Below are positions 35,501 to 49,233 of a DNA stretch of 64,000 nt, in pieces. Location: NCBI RefSeq assembly GCF_963678635.1, contig NC_087065.1, positions 2,668,001 through 2,732,000 of the forward strand, written 5' to 3'. The translations under genes were made by a program, and so were the position numbers. The number at the start of each line of letters is the position of its first letter. The stretch's first letter is position 1. Under the pieces are notes generated by a model, which was not told where the DNA came from, searched no databases, and saw nothing but the letters and a program-made list of their open reading frames with translations. This DNA comes from Symsagittifera roscoffensis. Lineage: Eukaryota > Xenacoelomorpha > Acoela > Convolutidae.

Positions 35501-38500
35501 TCCCCGCCATGAGAATGGGTGGCACCATCGCTATATCAGTTAATATTCTATCTGTGCCAGACAATTGATAATCACCTTGCCCCAAATCCATAACTTCTTC
35601 GACTCGCTTCCTTTTCGCTGAGTTACCAACTTTCATCGATATTTCTGAATCCACTTTCGTCTTTCCAATTCTCCTCGGCATCACTCTGCTGCCTAACTTC
35701 ATTTTCATCGCATTGATTTTATCAATCACCATTTTTGATCGCATCGTTCCTCTCCTGGTCCTTGACAGGTACACCACCTCTCCTTCATTGTCCTGCGGTG
35801 TCATCTTGATGGGAGAATTCGCTTCACTCTCATCAGTGGCTGAGTCGATCAATAACTCACTCAGTCTCCCTTCACACTCATCAAGCTTGTCAAGTACTTC
35901 TCTCATCAAGGGTTGATTGAGACCTGTTTTGAGAATGGACTGGGTCCCATAGCTCTGAATCACAGTCCAGACTTCTTCCATGAACGCCACTCTGTCCAGC
36001 TTACATCCCGTCCTACTCTCGTGGTCTCGGTGATGTACTTCCCATTCTTCTTCGGGTAGCGTTCCCAAGAAAGGTACTCTGGCTGATGCCTCTATTCTTC
36101 TCCTCCGAGGTGATTCCATGAGGATTCTCTGATCGTTATTTCTTGTATTGCCAGGAGAGCTGCTCTCCGGCAAATTCCGTTTCATTTCCTCAAAGGCTGA
36201 CGGAGGTTCCAGTGTCGAGATGCCTTCATCCGCTGGCTCAGTCGTTTCCAACGTGTCTGCATTATTCTCAAGATCACTGAAGATATTGAAATCCAGGCTG
36301 GATGTTCCTCCTGTCGATGCCCTGTCGTCCTCCCCACCAGCTTGATCTTGTTGCATGGGTTCTTCAGTCTGACGGTTTCCACCCTGTCCGTCATCTCCTT
36401 CTGACTTGTCCCTATTCGAGTTCGATGGTCCTTGTTTGTCATTGTCAGCTTCTTCCTGGAATCTCGGTATGAGCAATGTACCGGCTGATTTATCTTCCTC
36501 TTCTCCATGGACCACTTTGATTTCTTTGCAGCCGAAGGGTGCTAGGAAAATTCTCGTCTGCAATACTCCCGCAGCTTTCATCTCTTTTCTCACACTGGTC
36601 AGGATTACTGAGGCTTCAGGCAATTCAGTCCTGCCTCTCATCCTCATTGGAGCTAAGCCTAGTCCCCTCCATTCCTCATCAAATCCTTCAGGCTTGGGAG
36701 TAGCAGCGTTGCTTATTCGCCTTCTCGTCGCTTGATCCGTGTACGCAAATCGTGTGTACTGTAACACGGCGGCATTTCTCCCCACGAAGTATGGATCCAT
36801 CGTCGCCGAGAAATTCCCTACTCTCCTTTCATTGGTTTCGAATGCTATCAACCTAGGAGTTTGTACTACGGAGACTGCTCCGAGCAACATCCTTCTTATC
36901 AGAGGGAATTCAGGGATTGCTTCGGGTAGCTTCTTGTAATCGCCCCAGTCCTTCGTCTCTTCTCTCACCTTGTGATACGCTGCTGTGAGACGAGGCACTC
37001 TGGTCATTTCACCATTCGTTTTGTCATAGGGCCTCAGACTCCAAAGCTTTGGAAACACCTCGATGGGCCCTCTTTCTACTTCTCCCATGCGGTCACAGAA
37101 GTGATCGTCAAAATTGATGACTGTCATCTCTGGCTCCGATATTTTCGCAAATAACAGATCATCACTCATGAGCTCTCGCAATGCGTGCTGCTCACACCAG
37201 TTCAGTGTACTACCGTCCACTGCCGATATGAGGTTCAGGTGCAACACCGACCTCCTATATGCTTCCACTTTAACGTCAGGGAACGCAAAGGTGACTGCTG
37301 GTCCATAGATCACTGTCACGAACTCCGTGACTCCTCTGATCAGTGCCAAGGGATCGATTCTCATAGCTAAGCTCAAATCTGTTAACAGCGGCATGCCTCC
37401 AACATGTCGTCTAACATCTTCCTCTCTTTCAATTGTCTCGTCTTCTCCGGTTCCAAAGCGATTTTGCTGCAAGAGATACTGGATAAGAGTGTGTCTCAGG
37501 TCTTTTATTTTGTTCCACGAGTCTGTGGATTTCTTCATATTCAGATTCCTCACTCTCTCTTTCATCTGCTCTGGACAACGTGCCAGTTTCGTCAGTCCTC
37601 CCAAGTTTCCGTGGGTTATTGCGATCAATGTCAGAAGTCCATCTAGTCGCAGGTTCTGTATTCCATCCGTAAGCAGTATCACCGGTCCTTTCACGAAATT
37701 CTCCGCTCCAAATGTCACGAACAGGGCTATTAATTCCACTATCGATACTTTCACTACCGCTTGGAGGAATTCCTTTATCAAGTAGTGCGAGACTTTCGGG
37801 TAGACTTTTGCCAAGAAGGACGCGGTCCATCCGGCTCCCAACCCTTCTAGCATGCTGTCTGTCCTTTCAAATCCCTCCTGTCCTTTCACTTCCTGGGTCC
37901 AGAAGGTTTCCAGAGTAATCTGACACATTCTGTTCACGAACTCAGCTGTCTTTTCTCCGGCATTTTCCGCCAGGTGCACCTCCTTCAACAAGTAGGCGTG
38001 TATCTTAGTGATCATTACTGGGCCTTGCTGAAAAGCATCTGCACCCAATGCCGCTACTCTCGGATTCAGGTGTAGCCACTGGTTTGCTTCCGGCTTGGTT
38101 CTCAGCACCATCGCTTCCAGATGAGCTCTTGTCTCCAGTGAATTCTTTCTTCTCGTGTCTTCACTCGCCACTTCCATTGCTCGGAACCACAAGTCGTTGG
38201 ACATCGCCGTGATCACTCGATGGTCGTCATCTATTCCTGGTTTCAGTTTGAGTTGCCGACTGAAGTTGGACAGTTCCAACCCCAGCACCTCGTCCAACAT
38301 CAACATGTGTAGCGCGTGGTCCTTGAACCCTCTCATCGCGTTTGAGATATCTGACCATACTGCAGGCAGTTCAGCCTTAAGTGGCCTCAGGTTCTCCATT
38401 TCTATCATGCGATTCGGGGCTGATATGATCACATCATATTTTCCCTCCGAAAGTAAGGCTACCATTGCATACACAAATTTCAGTCCATCCGGGAGATATG

Positions 38501-41447
38501 CATATCCCGGAGACAACGCAAATACTACTCTCAACGTCACTTTATTGAATGATCCCTCCTTTGTCGCGTCTACCACTTCACCCATTGACTCCAGGATGTC
38601 TTTTATCGCTGGCCATACTGCGTTTTCTGCTGTTGCAGGATCTCTGAGCCTGCTCAGAAAACCTCTACTGTGTAGATGGTCATTGATGCCAGCAAACACA
38701 ATCGTTATCGGGTTCATTTCTGTCTGCCTTTGTACCCCTATAGCCAATGACACTGATTGCAATAGGTCTAGGTCAACTGCGGCCAGCATTATGACGTCCG
38801 GCCAAAACAAAGACTTAGAGGTGTACACGAACTCTGAATTCGCTACTACCATGATTTTGGCCTTTCTCATCTCTGCTTTGTCGTAGGCGGCGAAGATGGT
38901 CTCATCTTTCTTTATCGCTGTCAATCCGCCATATCTCTGGGCATCACCATCTTGGTTCACTAGTTTTGGGTACACTCTCTCCTTCACATGACCAGGTGGT
39001 GTCGTCAATTGCCTAAATATCTTCACGTGTTGTCCAATCGGCGCTCTCGCCGTCAGGAATCTTCCTGGCCTTTCTTCACGATTCCTCTCATCATGGTTCA
39101 ATCTCACATCTTGCAACGGTCTTGCATTCACAGGTCCTATTGTGTTGTTGGAGGGCAGTCCCTCCAAGTCGGCAAATCTCAAGGCCGTCGTGGAGCTGAA
39201 ATTTATGCTAGCGGCTATCAACCAGTCTACGCCGGTTATCGAGTACAATCTGCTGACGGATAGCGTCGCTCCATTCAGCATCCTCCTTGCATCTTCGATG
39301 AAGCTCACTCTCTGTAGGTCCAGCTTCATTAGTTCTTCTTTGTATATATGCCAAGGAGACGGTATGGATCGCGACCACATCAATGAGCCTCTGCTCGGTC
39401 TCTCCTCTCGACTGGTACTCGTCGTCTCCGATCTAGTGTCCGATCTGGATGTGCCTGCTACTTCCTCGATTGGTTGGTTGACAGGTCCTATCCTTTTCCT
39501 AGGATGAATTGTCCTCCTCATCGGTGCTTCTCCCAACCGATCTTGTACGTCTGTTCTTCGACCTGGTTCACCGGAGCTTTGTTGCCGGTAATTTGCGACG
39601 GCTGGGACCGTACCCAAGCGTGTTTCCAGGTTAGGAGGTACAAAGGTGGTGATCACCGTATCACTCACCGTTCCCTCTTCCTTCAGTACTCCTGTGTCAA
39701 AGAGTTCTGCTTCCAGTTCATCCAACCGTTCTTGGAAGACTCGATTCAACCAAGCTTGTCCTTCGACACTGTCGAAGTGGATGCCATCTGTGGTCAGTCT
39801 GGCTTGATCCATGGCTCTCAATTCATGTTCAATGTCCATGAGGATCATTCTTCCGGCATTTCGATTTGCTAGGTTTCTCAAGATGTTGTTCCATCTCATG
39901 ACTCCCTCGTTGTGCCTTCTTCCTGATGCTGTCAGGCTTCTTGCGTTCATTGGCACCGTGCAAACGGTCAGTACCGCGCAACTGAACTTCTGCCAGAGAG
40001 TAGTAAACAAACACACCATCATTGCTTCCCACAGTGCTTCCTGCTCATCTGATCCTCTGGAGACGTCATTCGTCCCAACTAAGATCATCACATTGGGTAT
40101 CTTCCCTGGATTCATCAGCTCCACCATGCGATATAATTGGGCAATCGTCGCGCCTCCAAAGGCCATCACCGTGGTGACCCATGAGGTCCTCAAATTCGAC
40201 AGCACTCTGACTAAGCTGTCTCCCAATATCAGGTGAGATGTCCCGAGTGGTGGTTGCTGCAGGTTCACAGCCGGGCTCCAGGTAGCTCGATTGAAGCAGG
40301 CTCTCGGATCTGTCTCCGGAACTCCCGTGAAATTATACTTCAATTGATTATTCTTCTGCACGTCTCTTACACGAGACACTTTCTTCGCTGGCATCTTCCT
40401 TACTTTCCTCTCTGGGATTCTCGAGTTCCCCATGAGTGGTGTCACGTTACTCATCCCTTGTCTGATTACTGTCTGGGAGAGTTGTACTCTGCCCGTATCG
40501 TCAATCGTTCCATAGGGTGCAGTCACCCCGGAACCTGGTGCATTCTTGTTAGCGACCAATCGTCCAGCTGTCTCTATCAGTTTTCTCACTGTCTGTTCTA
40601 CGACGGGATCACCCAAGGTGTCACTAGGATCCGGGATTGTTACTCGGTTCGTCTCTGCTGGAAGCCGTGTCTCCGTTGTTTGACTCATTTCTCGAGGTGT
40701 CAAGAGCTCCATCGGGGACTGCCCACGAGGAATATCCCTTGTAGGTGTCACTTTCTCAATGGACGTCGTCAACGCCACCTGCTCCGATCGCTCTTTGTAT
40801 TCCTGCCTTAAGCGTTCGATCTCTTGACCCTGCTTTTTGTTGCAGTCTTCAAACAACTTTCTCCACATGTCCCGGTCTTCCTCCATCGCCAGCATGGTCT
40901 TCGTCATATCGTCTAACTCCTTCTTCGTACTTCTCAACTGATCGTTCATCTCGTCCAGATCTTGTATGGTTTGGTTCGTCTGAACCTTCTGTGTTACTTT
41001 CGCCCCTTTTGGTGGCACAGCTGCTCTCAGTGGTGAACCAGACGAGGTCGCCTCGCTGTTCATCTCCCGATGCATTCTCGTCAGCCCAGGTTTGGGCTTG
41101 GAGGGCATTGGCATCTCACCTGGTTGGTAAGTCCTAGAACTTCCCAACCCAGGCTCATTCGCCAAGTCACTCCCTGAGAGAGCCCCGTTTCTCCACCTCA
41201 TCACTCTCATGTTCGGGCGGTCTAGTACTCCTCTTTCTCCATATGCTGCCATCAACAGGACTTCCGTGGGGCGGTCCCCACGGTTGTCGTGCCCCAAGAT
41301 GTTAATCAGGGCGGTCAGCAACATGACCACCTCTGGGTCCTCCAGAGCGAAGTCTCGTTCGATCAGCCGACGATAGATCGCATCTACCATCGGTCCTACA
41401 TATGCCTCTGCCAGGTCCATCAATTCATCCAGGTTGAAATTGTCCAT
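32501..41447 (-). pseudogene. Element B ORF3: giant SGNH-hydrolase protein, one frameshift
   Basis: Open from ATG 41447 for 2,545 codons, then one extra T (about 34033-34035) shifts the frame; the other frame stays open to 32501, so the ancestral protein was about 2,980 residues. Regions: helical N-terminus (1-100); coiled coil (about 160-225); SGNH hydrolase domain (about 402-580) with GDS Ser411 at 40217, AFGGA, GTND Asn460, and DGIH Asp554/His557; a low-complexity linker (600-690); a long globular region with an ITIVFAGINDHL segment near 915; a Q/E/D/S-rich linker; a second long globular region; and a C-terminus with a CC pair. No signal peptide or envelope-like membrane anchor is evident. 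It occupies the env position, 396 bp after pol. SGNH enzymes hydrolyse esters; the substrate is unknown. Outside the SGNH domain I recognise no family. Confidence 0.85.
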
Positions 41448-41843
41448 ACTGTTCTTTCCAAGTTTGATTTGATTTCGATTTCAAGTTTTGACTCAAGTGA
41501 GCAATTAAATGATCAATCAGGATCTAGAAAAGGAATCACGACTGTCACACCTGTCAGTTTCACCTTAATATATATCGTTAAAATTTGCTTAAAGACAGTT
41601 CAGATAAAAAGATATTTATCCTAAAATTTATTAAAATCAATTGGTTTCTAAAATTTTGGAATTCGACCTAAGGTTGGACAGTCCAAACTTTGGATCTATT
41701 CCCAAGATCGTCATTTAGTTGTTCATGGTCACTAACCCCTACTTACCCATGATCTTAATAACCTAACACATATCATAACATAACGCACCTCTCACATATT
41801 ACACACAACTTAGTCTTTGGCCTAACACCCTCTCGCACATCAC
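41448..41843 (-). promoter_or_regulatory. Pol-ORF3 spacer of element B with candidate splice acceptor
   Basis: 396 bp, A+T-rich and closely similar to the A spacer. ATTCCTTTTCTAG (AG 41525-41524) is the best acceptor and lies 76 nt before the ORF3 ATG. No internal ribosome entry or promoter motif is recognisable. Confidence 0.4.
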
Positions 41844-44800
41844 TCAGCCTATACTTAAGTAATATTTCTTATGTAGATATACTTGTATGTTCGTATCAGA
41901 GAATATCACGTGTACAAGCGCGTACAATTCACGAGGATGCAGTCTTCCTCTATTTGGATCGTACACTGGAAGCGAGAGCTCCTTCACGTCCATTTCCACA
42001 AGGAAGTCCCTCAGCCTCGTCAAAGACAAGACTAGGTTTTCTGGGTCCACGTGCTGCTTCTCCGTCGCCCTCGTTACCAAGAAGCACAAGTACTTTCCCG
42101 GTATCTGCGACACCGCCGGAGGTAAGGCTGCTACGCCCCCTATCCCTGGTCTTTGCTTCCAAAGGAATTCCACGTTTTTATATTCCCTCTTAAAATCTGC
42201 CGCTAGCGCCGTCCTAAAACTCATGTCTGCGGTGATTGCTACCGCACATGTTCTATTTGTGAGTATGAAATCACTGTCTGTTAGTATAATGTTACTTGAA
42301 TATTCATTTGGTAAGTTAAAATATGACTCAACCACCCTGCCTATGTCAGGTTTCTTAGGTTCTTCGCCTGTTTCTGCTTCTAACTCTCCTGTTTCCCTTG
42401 CTATTCTTAATTTTTTTATTATCAAGTTTTCAGTGTGGGTAAGTCCTACCCCCACTCCCCGGACAAAAATATCCATCGGCGTACCCGTCGATCGCATACC
42501 GGGTATTAAGTCAAGATTAGAAGCTGGAATGAGAAGTTGTCCTTCCTGGGCAGCCCAGGAAGGATCATCTCGTTCGGTCTTAATGTATTTCGCGCTTTCG
42601 CGATCTACGTCTTGAATCGTAACGCTGGTCTTTTTAGGGTCTGATGTCATTTCGTTCAGCCACTCTAAGACACGCAGGTTCGTCAGGTCTTGTTCATTTG
42701 ACTGCTGTTGCTCATCGTCGAACTCCACCTCGGGTTTCGACCAGTCGTCAACCCACTCATCGTTGTGATCATCGACTATGTCAATGTCTTGTGACACGGT
42801 TATTTCCTCTAAACCCACTACTTCCTCCACTATTTTCTTTAGATCTATCCTATCCACTACAAAGTCGTCACCGTAAGGATTGTATTTCTTTCTTGGTCTC
42901 ATCCCGTCTTTCTGACGAGTCTGCATCGTGAACGGAAGATCTGGTTCCATGTTCTTGGGAATCTCTGTCTGTTCGGGATCCTGCCAATCTTCCTCTGCGT
43001 AGGGTAAGGTCTCATCGTCCGCTTCGATCTGTTCGTTTGGATCCAGGTCCAGCGGTGTATCTGTACCATCCTCTACGATTTCGTTTCCATCGTTCTTCTG
43101 CCTGGTGCCTTTTTCATTGACCTCACAAGCAGGATCCATCATTAGATAATCCCCTTCTTCCATGTCTGCAGGTACACACCAGTCTTCTGTCGATGGATTG
43201 TGTGGCTTGATGTTTTCGTAGTGGGCGGCTCGGCCAGTACTCAGTCTATAAAAGCGTCCCTCTTGGTGCACCTCTGTAATCATGAAGGGTCCCCTCCACT
43301 TTTTTAGAAGCTTCTTTGTTCCTTTCGGTGGTATAACGTTCTGAAATACCCATACGTAGTCTCCCACCGAGTAGGCTTTTGCACCAGCTGCTTTCTTGTC
43401 GAATCTTTTCCTCTGCCTTGCCTGTGCTTGCTGAGTATTTCGTCTACACAGATCGTTCAACTCCTGTTGACGTCTGATCACATCCCTCACGTAAACCTGT
43501 GGAGATGTTTTCTTCCCCTCATATTCTGGGTAGAAGAATGTCAAGGGTAAAGACTTCTCGTGTCCCGTCAGCATCATGTGTGGACTGACCCCAGTGGTGG
43601 AGTGTTGCGTGCTATTATAAGCTCCCATCACCTGTGGAAGGTATCTGTCCCAATCGGTCATGTACCTGGAACAATATACCCTCAGCATCGACACTAACGT
43701 CCTATTCTGTCTTTCCACTAAGCCATTCGTCTGAGGGTGGTATGTCGTGGAGTGAGCCTGAGCGACTTGTGACCGTCTCATAAGCTCTTTCGTAAGCTCG
43801 CCTACGAAAGCCGTTCCATTGTCCGATTGAAACGTCATTGGACATCCGTGTCTTGCTATCCACGTATTGATCAGGTGGTCGCATGTCTCTTCCGCCGAGG
43901 CAGTTATGCAGGGCACGGCCTCTGCATACTTCGTGAAGTGATCTATCATGACCAAGACTTGGTTGTAACCGCTGTCTGTCATGCATATCTTCTGGTGATC
44001 TATCTGCACCACCTCGTTGAATTCAGACGACTCAATTGATTGTAAAGGAAATAGCAACTTCCTAGGATCCTTGACCTGTTGGCATGACAGACATGCTGTC
44101 ACCCATTTCTCGCATGCCTTTTTCATCCCAGGCCACTCAAAGCGCTTCAGGATCCTCTGATACACTTTGTCGATCCCTTGATGGCCCATCTGATCATGCG
44201 ACCTGAATAATAGTTCTGTCTGATAGAGTTGCGGCAACACTATCGCGTTATATTTGTATAAGACCTTGTCTTCTTCTCTTCTCCTGCAAGCCACGATCCC
44301 GTCCTTGTTCAGATATAATCTCCCCTCCTTCTGCATGAAGTATTGTCTCAGGATCCTATAGCTGTCTTCTTCCAGGTCACCTTTGTCAGGTGCACCGTTT
44401 TCTATCCCCCTTTTTAGGTTGCTTGTCATGCGATCATTTCTCTGCGCCCTTAGAAGGTCCGAGAGTCTGTATCTCGCCTTCAAGTACGTCTTCATGACTC
44501 TCATCTGACTGTTCAGCTCGTTGGGCTGATGTGTGTCTTCTTCCATCTTAACGCACCAAATCTTCGCCAACGGTTGTGTTTCTTGTTGAAACGGCTGAAG
44601 ATCAGTCCTGACTACCTCTTTCTGCGGCAACAGGCTTATCGAACGTTTCGATACCGCTATCGTTTCTAAGTCATCCGCTGCGTTGTCAAAGACTCTTTCG
44701 CTTGGTATTAGGTAGCGATCACTGTCAGGATCCTGGTACACCTCTCTGTCCAGGTTTCTCGCCCGAGTTTCCACTAGTAGCGTGTGTATCGCCAGTTCTG

Positions 44801-47800
44801 ACAGTTCTGATCCCGAGGTCGAATCCCTGTCTGAATAGGTGTTCATTCTCGAGCTTTCTGACTTATCATCCGTCGAAGGTGTTGTGCTGGAGACTGCACA
44901 CTCCTCCAGATCATGTCCGTATTTCCTTCGCATCCATCTGAACTCCCCGGACAAAACTTTGTTCTCTAGGTCCTGTTTCTCATCAGGAATTTTCTCGTCT
45001 ATCTCGGACTCCCCGGACAAATTTCCTTGTCCCGGGTGTTGATCTTGTGATCGCTGGTTTTTCTCCTCATCCTTCTCCCCGGACAAATAGTCTTGCAGCA
45101 GATTTTGTTCTACCTCTTCACCCTCTTTTTCCCGGTCTACAAAGGTGACAGTTTTCTTTTGCTTGCTGCTCTCCTGTCCTTTCTGTCCGTAAGAAGTACT
45201 GGTTAAAATCTCCTGGGGTATTGAGGATACTAGTTGCTGAACTATTGTCCTACAATCCCTCTTGTTCTCTTCGTGCTGTTGTCTGGACGGCATGATCTTC
45301 ACTTTCTCACTGACTGTTAGCGATGCCACTGCTGCTGTCCACTCGGGGTCATCTCTGGTCACTTCTCTTTCTAACAATCCACCCAGTATCCGCATCACTT
45401 GTGGTGTGACTTGCACCGTTTTATCCAATAATGAGAGGCTGTTTATATTCATGCGAGAGAGTTCTTGCTGGACCAGGTTCGAGCGCAGCAACAAATCCAA
45501 GGGGACCGGGTCCTCCCTTGACAGGATCTTTATCTCGGCTGCTTTCTCTACAGGTAACTCAGGATGCCCCGGAATTGGATGTCCAGACTTATCCAACCAT
45601 CTCGTTAAGGGAAGCGCTTCATAAGTTTCTTTGTCCAGAAACGAGAATCCCTCCTTTACTTCCGCCTGATTGGCCTGCTTCTGCTCCAATCTTTCATAGA
45701 ACTCAGTTTTCTTGCTGAGACTGTCAGCATTCTGATGTTTATCACGCATCCTGTGTTCGATTATCATATGGTAGCCATCCAGTCTTACTATCCATCTACC
45801 AATATAACTCTGATCCATCGAGTAGGTCTTCAACCAGGATAACGCTCTGTTGTCCACGCGTAACTTGAAGGGAGCGCTCCCCAAGTATGCACGGTACTTC
45901 TCCACGAAGGTAACTACTGCAAACATTTCTGCTTTTGGTGCGCCATATTTCATCTCTGTGTCACTCAAGACTTTGCTGCCGTATGCAATGGGACGGAGAA
46001 CTGTTCTTCCGTTCCATTCTTGCTCTTGATGCAATATTCCTGAGATGGCCACCACCGATGCGTCTGTGTCAAGAACATACATGCCCTTTTCTGTAGGCAT
46101 GCCCAGCACTGGCGCTTCGCACAGTTCCCGCTTTATGTTCTCGAAAGCAACTTGTGCCTCATCGTTCCATTCGAACCTTTTCCCTTTGTTGCGCATCAGC
46201 TTCTGCATCGAGTACACCTTGTCCGCGTATCCTTTTATGAATTCTCGGTAGTAATTGGCAAACCCTAGGAAGCTCATGAGCTGTGTGTCCGTTCTAGGAG
46301 CTTTCCATGTCAGCACAGCCTCTACTGCTTCTGGATCTGGCCTCACACCATGCCTGTCCACCATTCTTCCCAGGTACTTGATCGAATCCCTAAGGATTTC
46401 ACATTTCGATGGTTTGCATTTCAAGCCTGCTCTTTTCATGCTACGTCATCCACGTAGCACATCAAGAGATTCCCGTACTTTTTGGTCACTCCTGTCAAAG
46501 CCTGTGTCATCAGCCTTTGAAAAGTTGCTGTTGCATTGCACAAGCCGAAGGGCATCCTCTTCCACTGGTACAACCCCAATTCGCACGCGAATCCGGTTTT
46601 CTCCCTGTCCTTCTTTCGCAGAGGGACCTGCCAGAAGGCAGAACCCAAGTCCAATGTGGTGAAGAACTTTGCATCACCAAGTTTGGATAGGCTATCGTCT
46701 ATTCGCGGTATCGGGTACGCATCTTTAATCGTTACCGCGTTCAAGTAACGAAAGTCGCAACAAAATCTAAGCTGCCCCCCTTTCTTTTTCGCCATTACTA
46801 CTCCGCAAGCCCATGGTGATTTCGAGGGTTCTATCATGTCGTATTCAAGCAACATTTCTATTTCCGCTCGGCACGCTTCCGATTTATGTGGCGTCATTCG
46901 CCTTGCGCCTTCCCTATGGGGAACGGCGCCCTCTTCTAGTTCGATTTCGTGTTCGACGAAATTACAGCAACCGATGTCCGCCTTATGTTTTGAAAATACT
47001 TCGGCGTTCCGATCTAGGAGGTCCCGCAATTTTTCAAAATCTCCCTCACCTATTTTTCCTTTTAAATGTTCTATTTCTGGCAAAACCGGTTTGTCAGAAT
47101 CTAGTTCATATGACGAGGGGCGTTCCGGAAAATTCGAGCAGCTTGATAAGCCGTCGTCCGTTTCGGATTTCATTGAAAACAATTTACGAATAGATTTTAA
47201 TTCATCAATCCTCTTTAAAATTTTATCTTTATTGGCATGATAAGGACAGTCCTTCACACTATATTTCTTCAAGTTTTGTGTCTCTTCATAGTCGGTCCTC
47301 ATCGGCAATGCGTAACCAAGCTTCTTTCCACGCTGGATTGAAACCGTGGTGTCCAGTGTGTTCAACAACACACTGACACACAGTCCGTTTCGCGTTACCG
47401 AGAAGCTCCGGCCTAAAATCACCGAACTCTGACTATTTGGATTCGGTACTAAGCAAACCTGTTTACTATCACTTAACGAATTTAAATTTCTCATTCTAAA
47501 AATCGCTACTACAGCTTGTCCTGGTTGTAATTTTACTTTTCTATCCAAAAAAACTGGTACCTTATTCTCGTCTGTTATTATCCTATTAATTGGTCTCTTA
47601 ACATACTTTCGGTCCGGGTTTCTAATCCGTATTAGACCGTTGTTCAAGTCAATCATCACGTCAAAGTTCCTGACAAAATCTCTGCCCAAGATGAATTGGT
47701 CGGCGTCGTCCAGATTCTCTACCACCAGGAAGCTCATCCAAAGGTTCCGTCCTCCCATGTGAAGGACCGTCACCGGTGTTCTTCCGGCTACGTAGATAGC

Positions 47801-49233
47801 TCCTCGATTTGCAGCAGCTAGTCGGAGATTCGTAGGAATCAGATCTTCCCGCGTGAAGCCCATTCTCTCCCAGGTTTTTATCGGCATCACACTCACCACC
47901 GCGCCTGTGTCCAGAAGCCCTGTGACTCCGATTTTTGTTCCGTTGGTGTCAAGCAGGTGTGCTGTCACATCTGCTTCATATCCAATATGTACCGCGTCTT
48001 GTTCCATCATGGCGTCATGGCCTATCCTGCGGACTTTGAGTTCCTCTTCACCCAAAAAGATCTGCCCCATTTGGTCATCATCTGTTGTTATGTAAGTCCT
48101 GGTGTAGATGCTGATTCCATCCACGTTCAGCATTATTTGATACGGCCCATAGACCTCCAAGTAGCGTCCATGAAGTTTCTTCATGCGAGGGCCACCCGTC
48201 GTTAGTAGTGCTCGCACAGCTCTCGACTCAGTGCGTGGCTCCACCTGCCTCAGATAATCTGCATATGTGTCCAAATGCATCAAAGTGAACTCTGATGGTT
48301 CACTCAAATTTCTTATTACCTGGTGTCCAGCCACTGAGATTATCGACTGTATCTTCTTTCCCTGCGGCGCCATGCCGAACCTCTTACCGGAGATCACTTT
48401 AAGTTTCATATCTAAACTGCTTGGTGTTTTCGTCTCTTCGAACTCCGTTGCCTCGAAGGTATTCAGTTGCTCCTGAAACTTTTCATTTTCCAGTTCAAGT
48501 TTCACTTTTTGTTCGATCTCTTTCGTCACCAATTCCTGCTGTACTCTATTTAGAGCATCCTTTGCGGCTGCCTTATAATCGATCTTGAAGTCATCGGCCG
48601 CAGTTGCTGGTTCCGGTTCACGTGCTTCTTCTGTTACTGCTTGCATTTTCTTTGCCGCCAGCTCTTGAGGTTTGTCCTTCCTGCGTGCCTCTGCTTCGCT
48701 CAAAAGTCGAGCCTTGCTTGCTTTCACTCCTGACAAAGCTTCTTCATGCCTTGGATGCTTGATGTCTGCCACTGCATCCCAGAATTGCGGACAATCTGAT
48801 TTAAAATGACCTTCCAAGTTACAAAAGAAACACCTCGGGCCGAATTTCGCAATTACTCCTCTCATGAAATCCTCATGATCCAACTCTGACGCATCTTCGT
48901 CCTCGAGGCTAAAGCCTATTGCTTTCATGCCTTGTTTGTAAGCTGGGCATGCTGACACATGATGGTCTGTTGAACTGCAATTAGCACAAGAACGTCTCTT
49001 GTCCATATCATCCCTCGGTTTGTACCAATTGTTCCCTTGGTTTGCTGGTCCGTTGTTAAAATTGCCATAATTTTTCTTGTAATATCCAGATCTCGAAGGA
49101 GGTTTCAACAAAAGATACTCTTTTGATTTGAGCCTCAACTCCTCCGGTGTTGGCGCATTAGTTGATAGTGGTGTGTAATGCGTTGCTAGCATCGTACGAA
49201 GTTCATCATTTTTCACACCATCGATGAATTTGG
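41844..49233 (-). pseudogene. Element B pol with nucleocapsid region, RT broken by a 58-bp deletion
   Basis: Enters from gag in a different frame near 49230. Two CX2CX4HX4C zinc knuckles lie near 48941-48982 and 48797-48838. Protease DTGA is at about 47900-47911, RT YVDD at 46445-46456, RNase H to about 45715, the integrase zinc site near 44090-44200 and its catalytic D-D-E between about 44000 and 43710, G-P-F near 43285, and the macro-like domain at 41844-42283. Immediately after YVDD, a net 58 nt present in A (27778-27836) is replaced by one G at 46440, truncating the frame. Downstream, 1,531 codons are open to 41844. The C-terminal domain resembles TARG1/OARD1 in its CAVAITADMSFRTALAADF start, GKYLCFLVT strand and ENL..SL helix, but the family's catalytic Lys and Asp appear replaced by Arg and Gly. 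Confidence 0.9.

Noticed and set aside
32501-41447. ORF3 as a retroviral-type envelope gene
   Set aside because: It occupies the env position, but no signal peptide, fusion peptide or membrane anchor is evident and the SGNH domain suggests another role.
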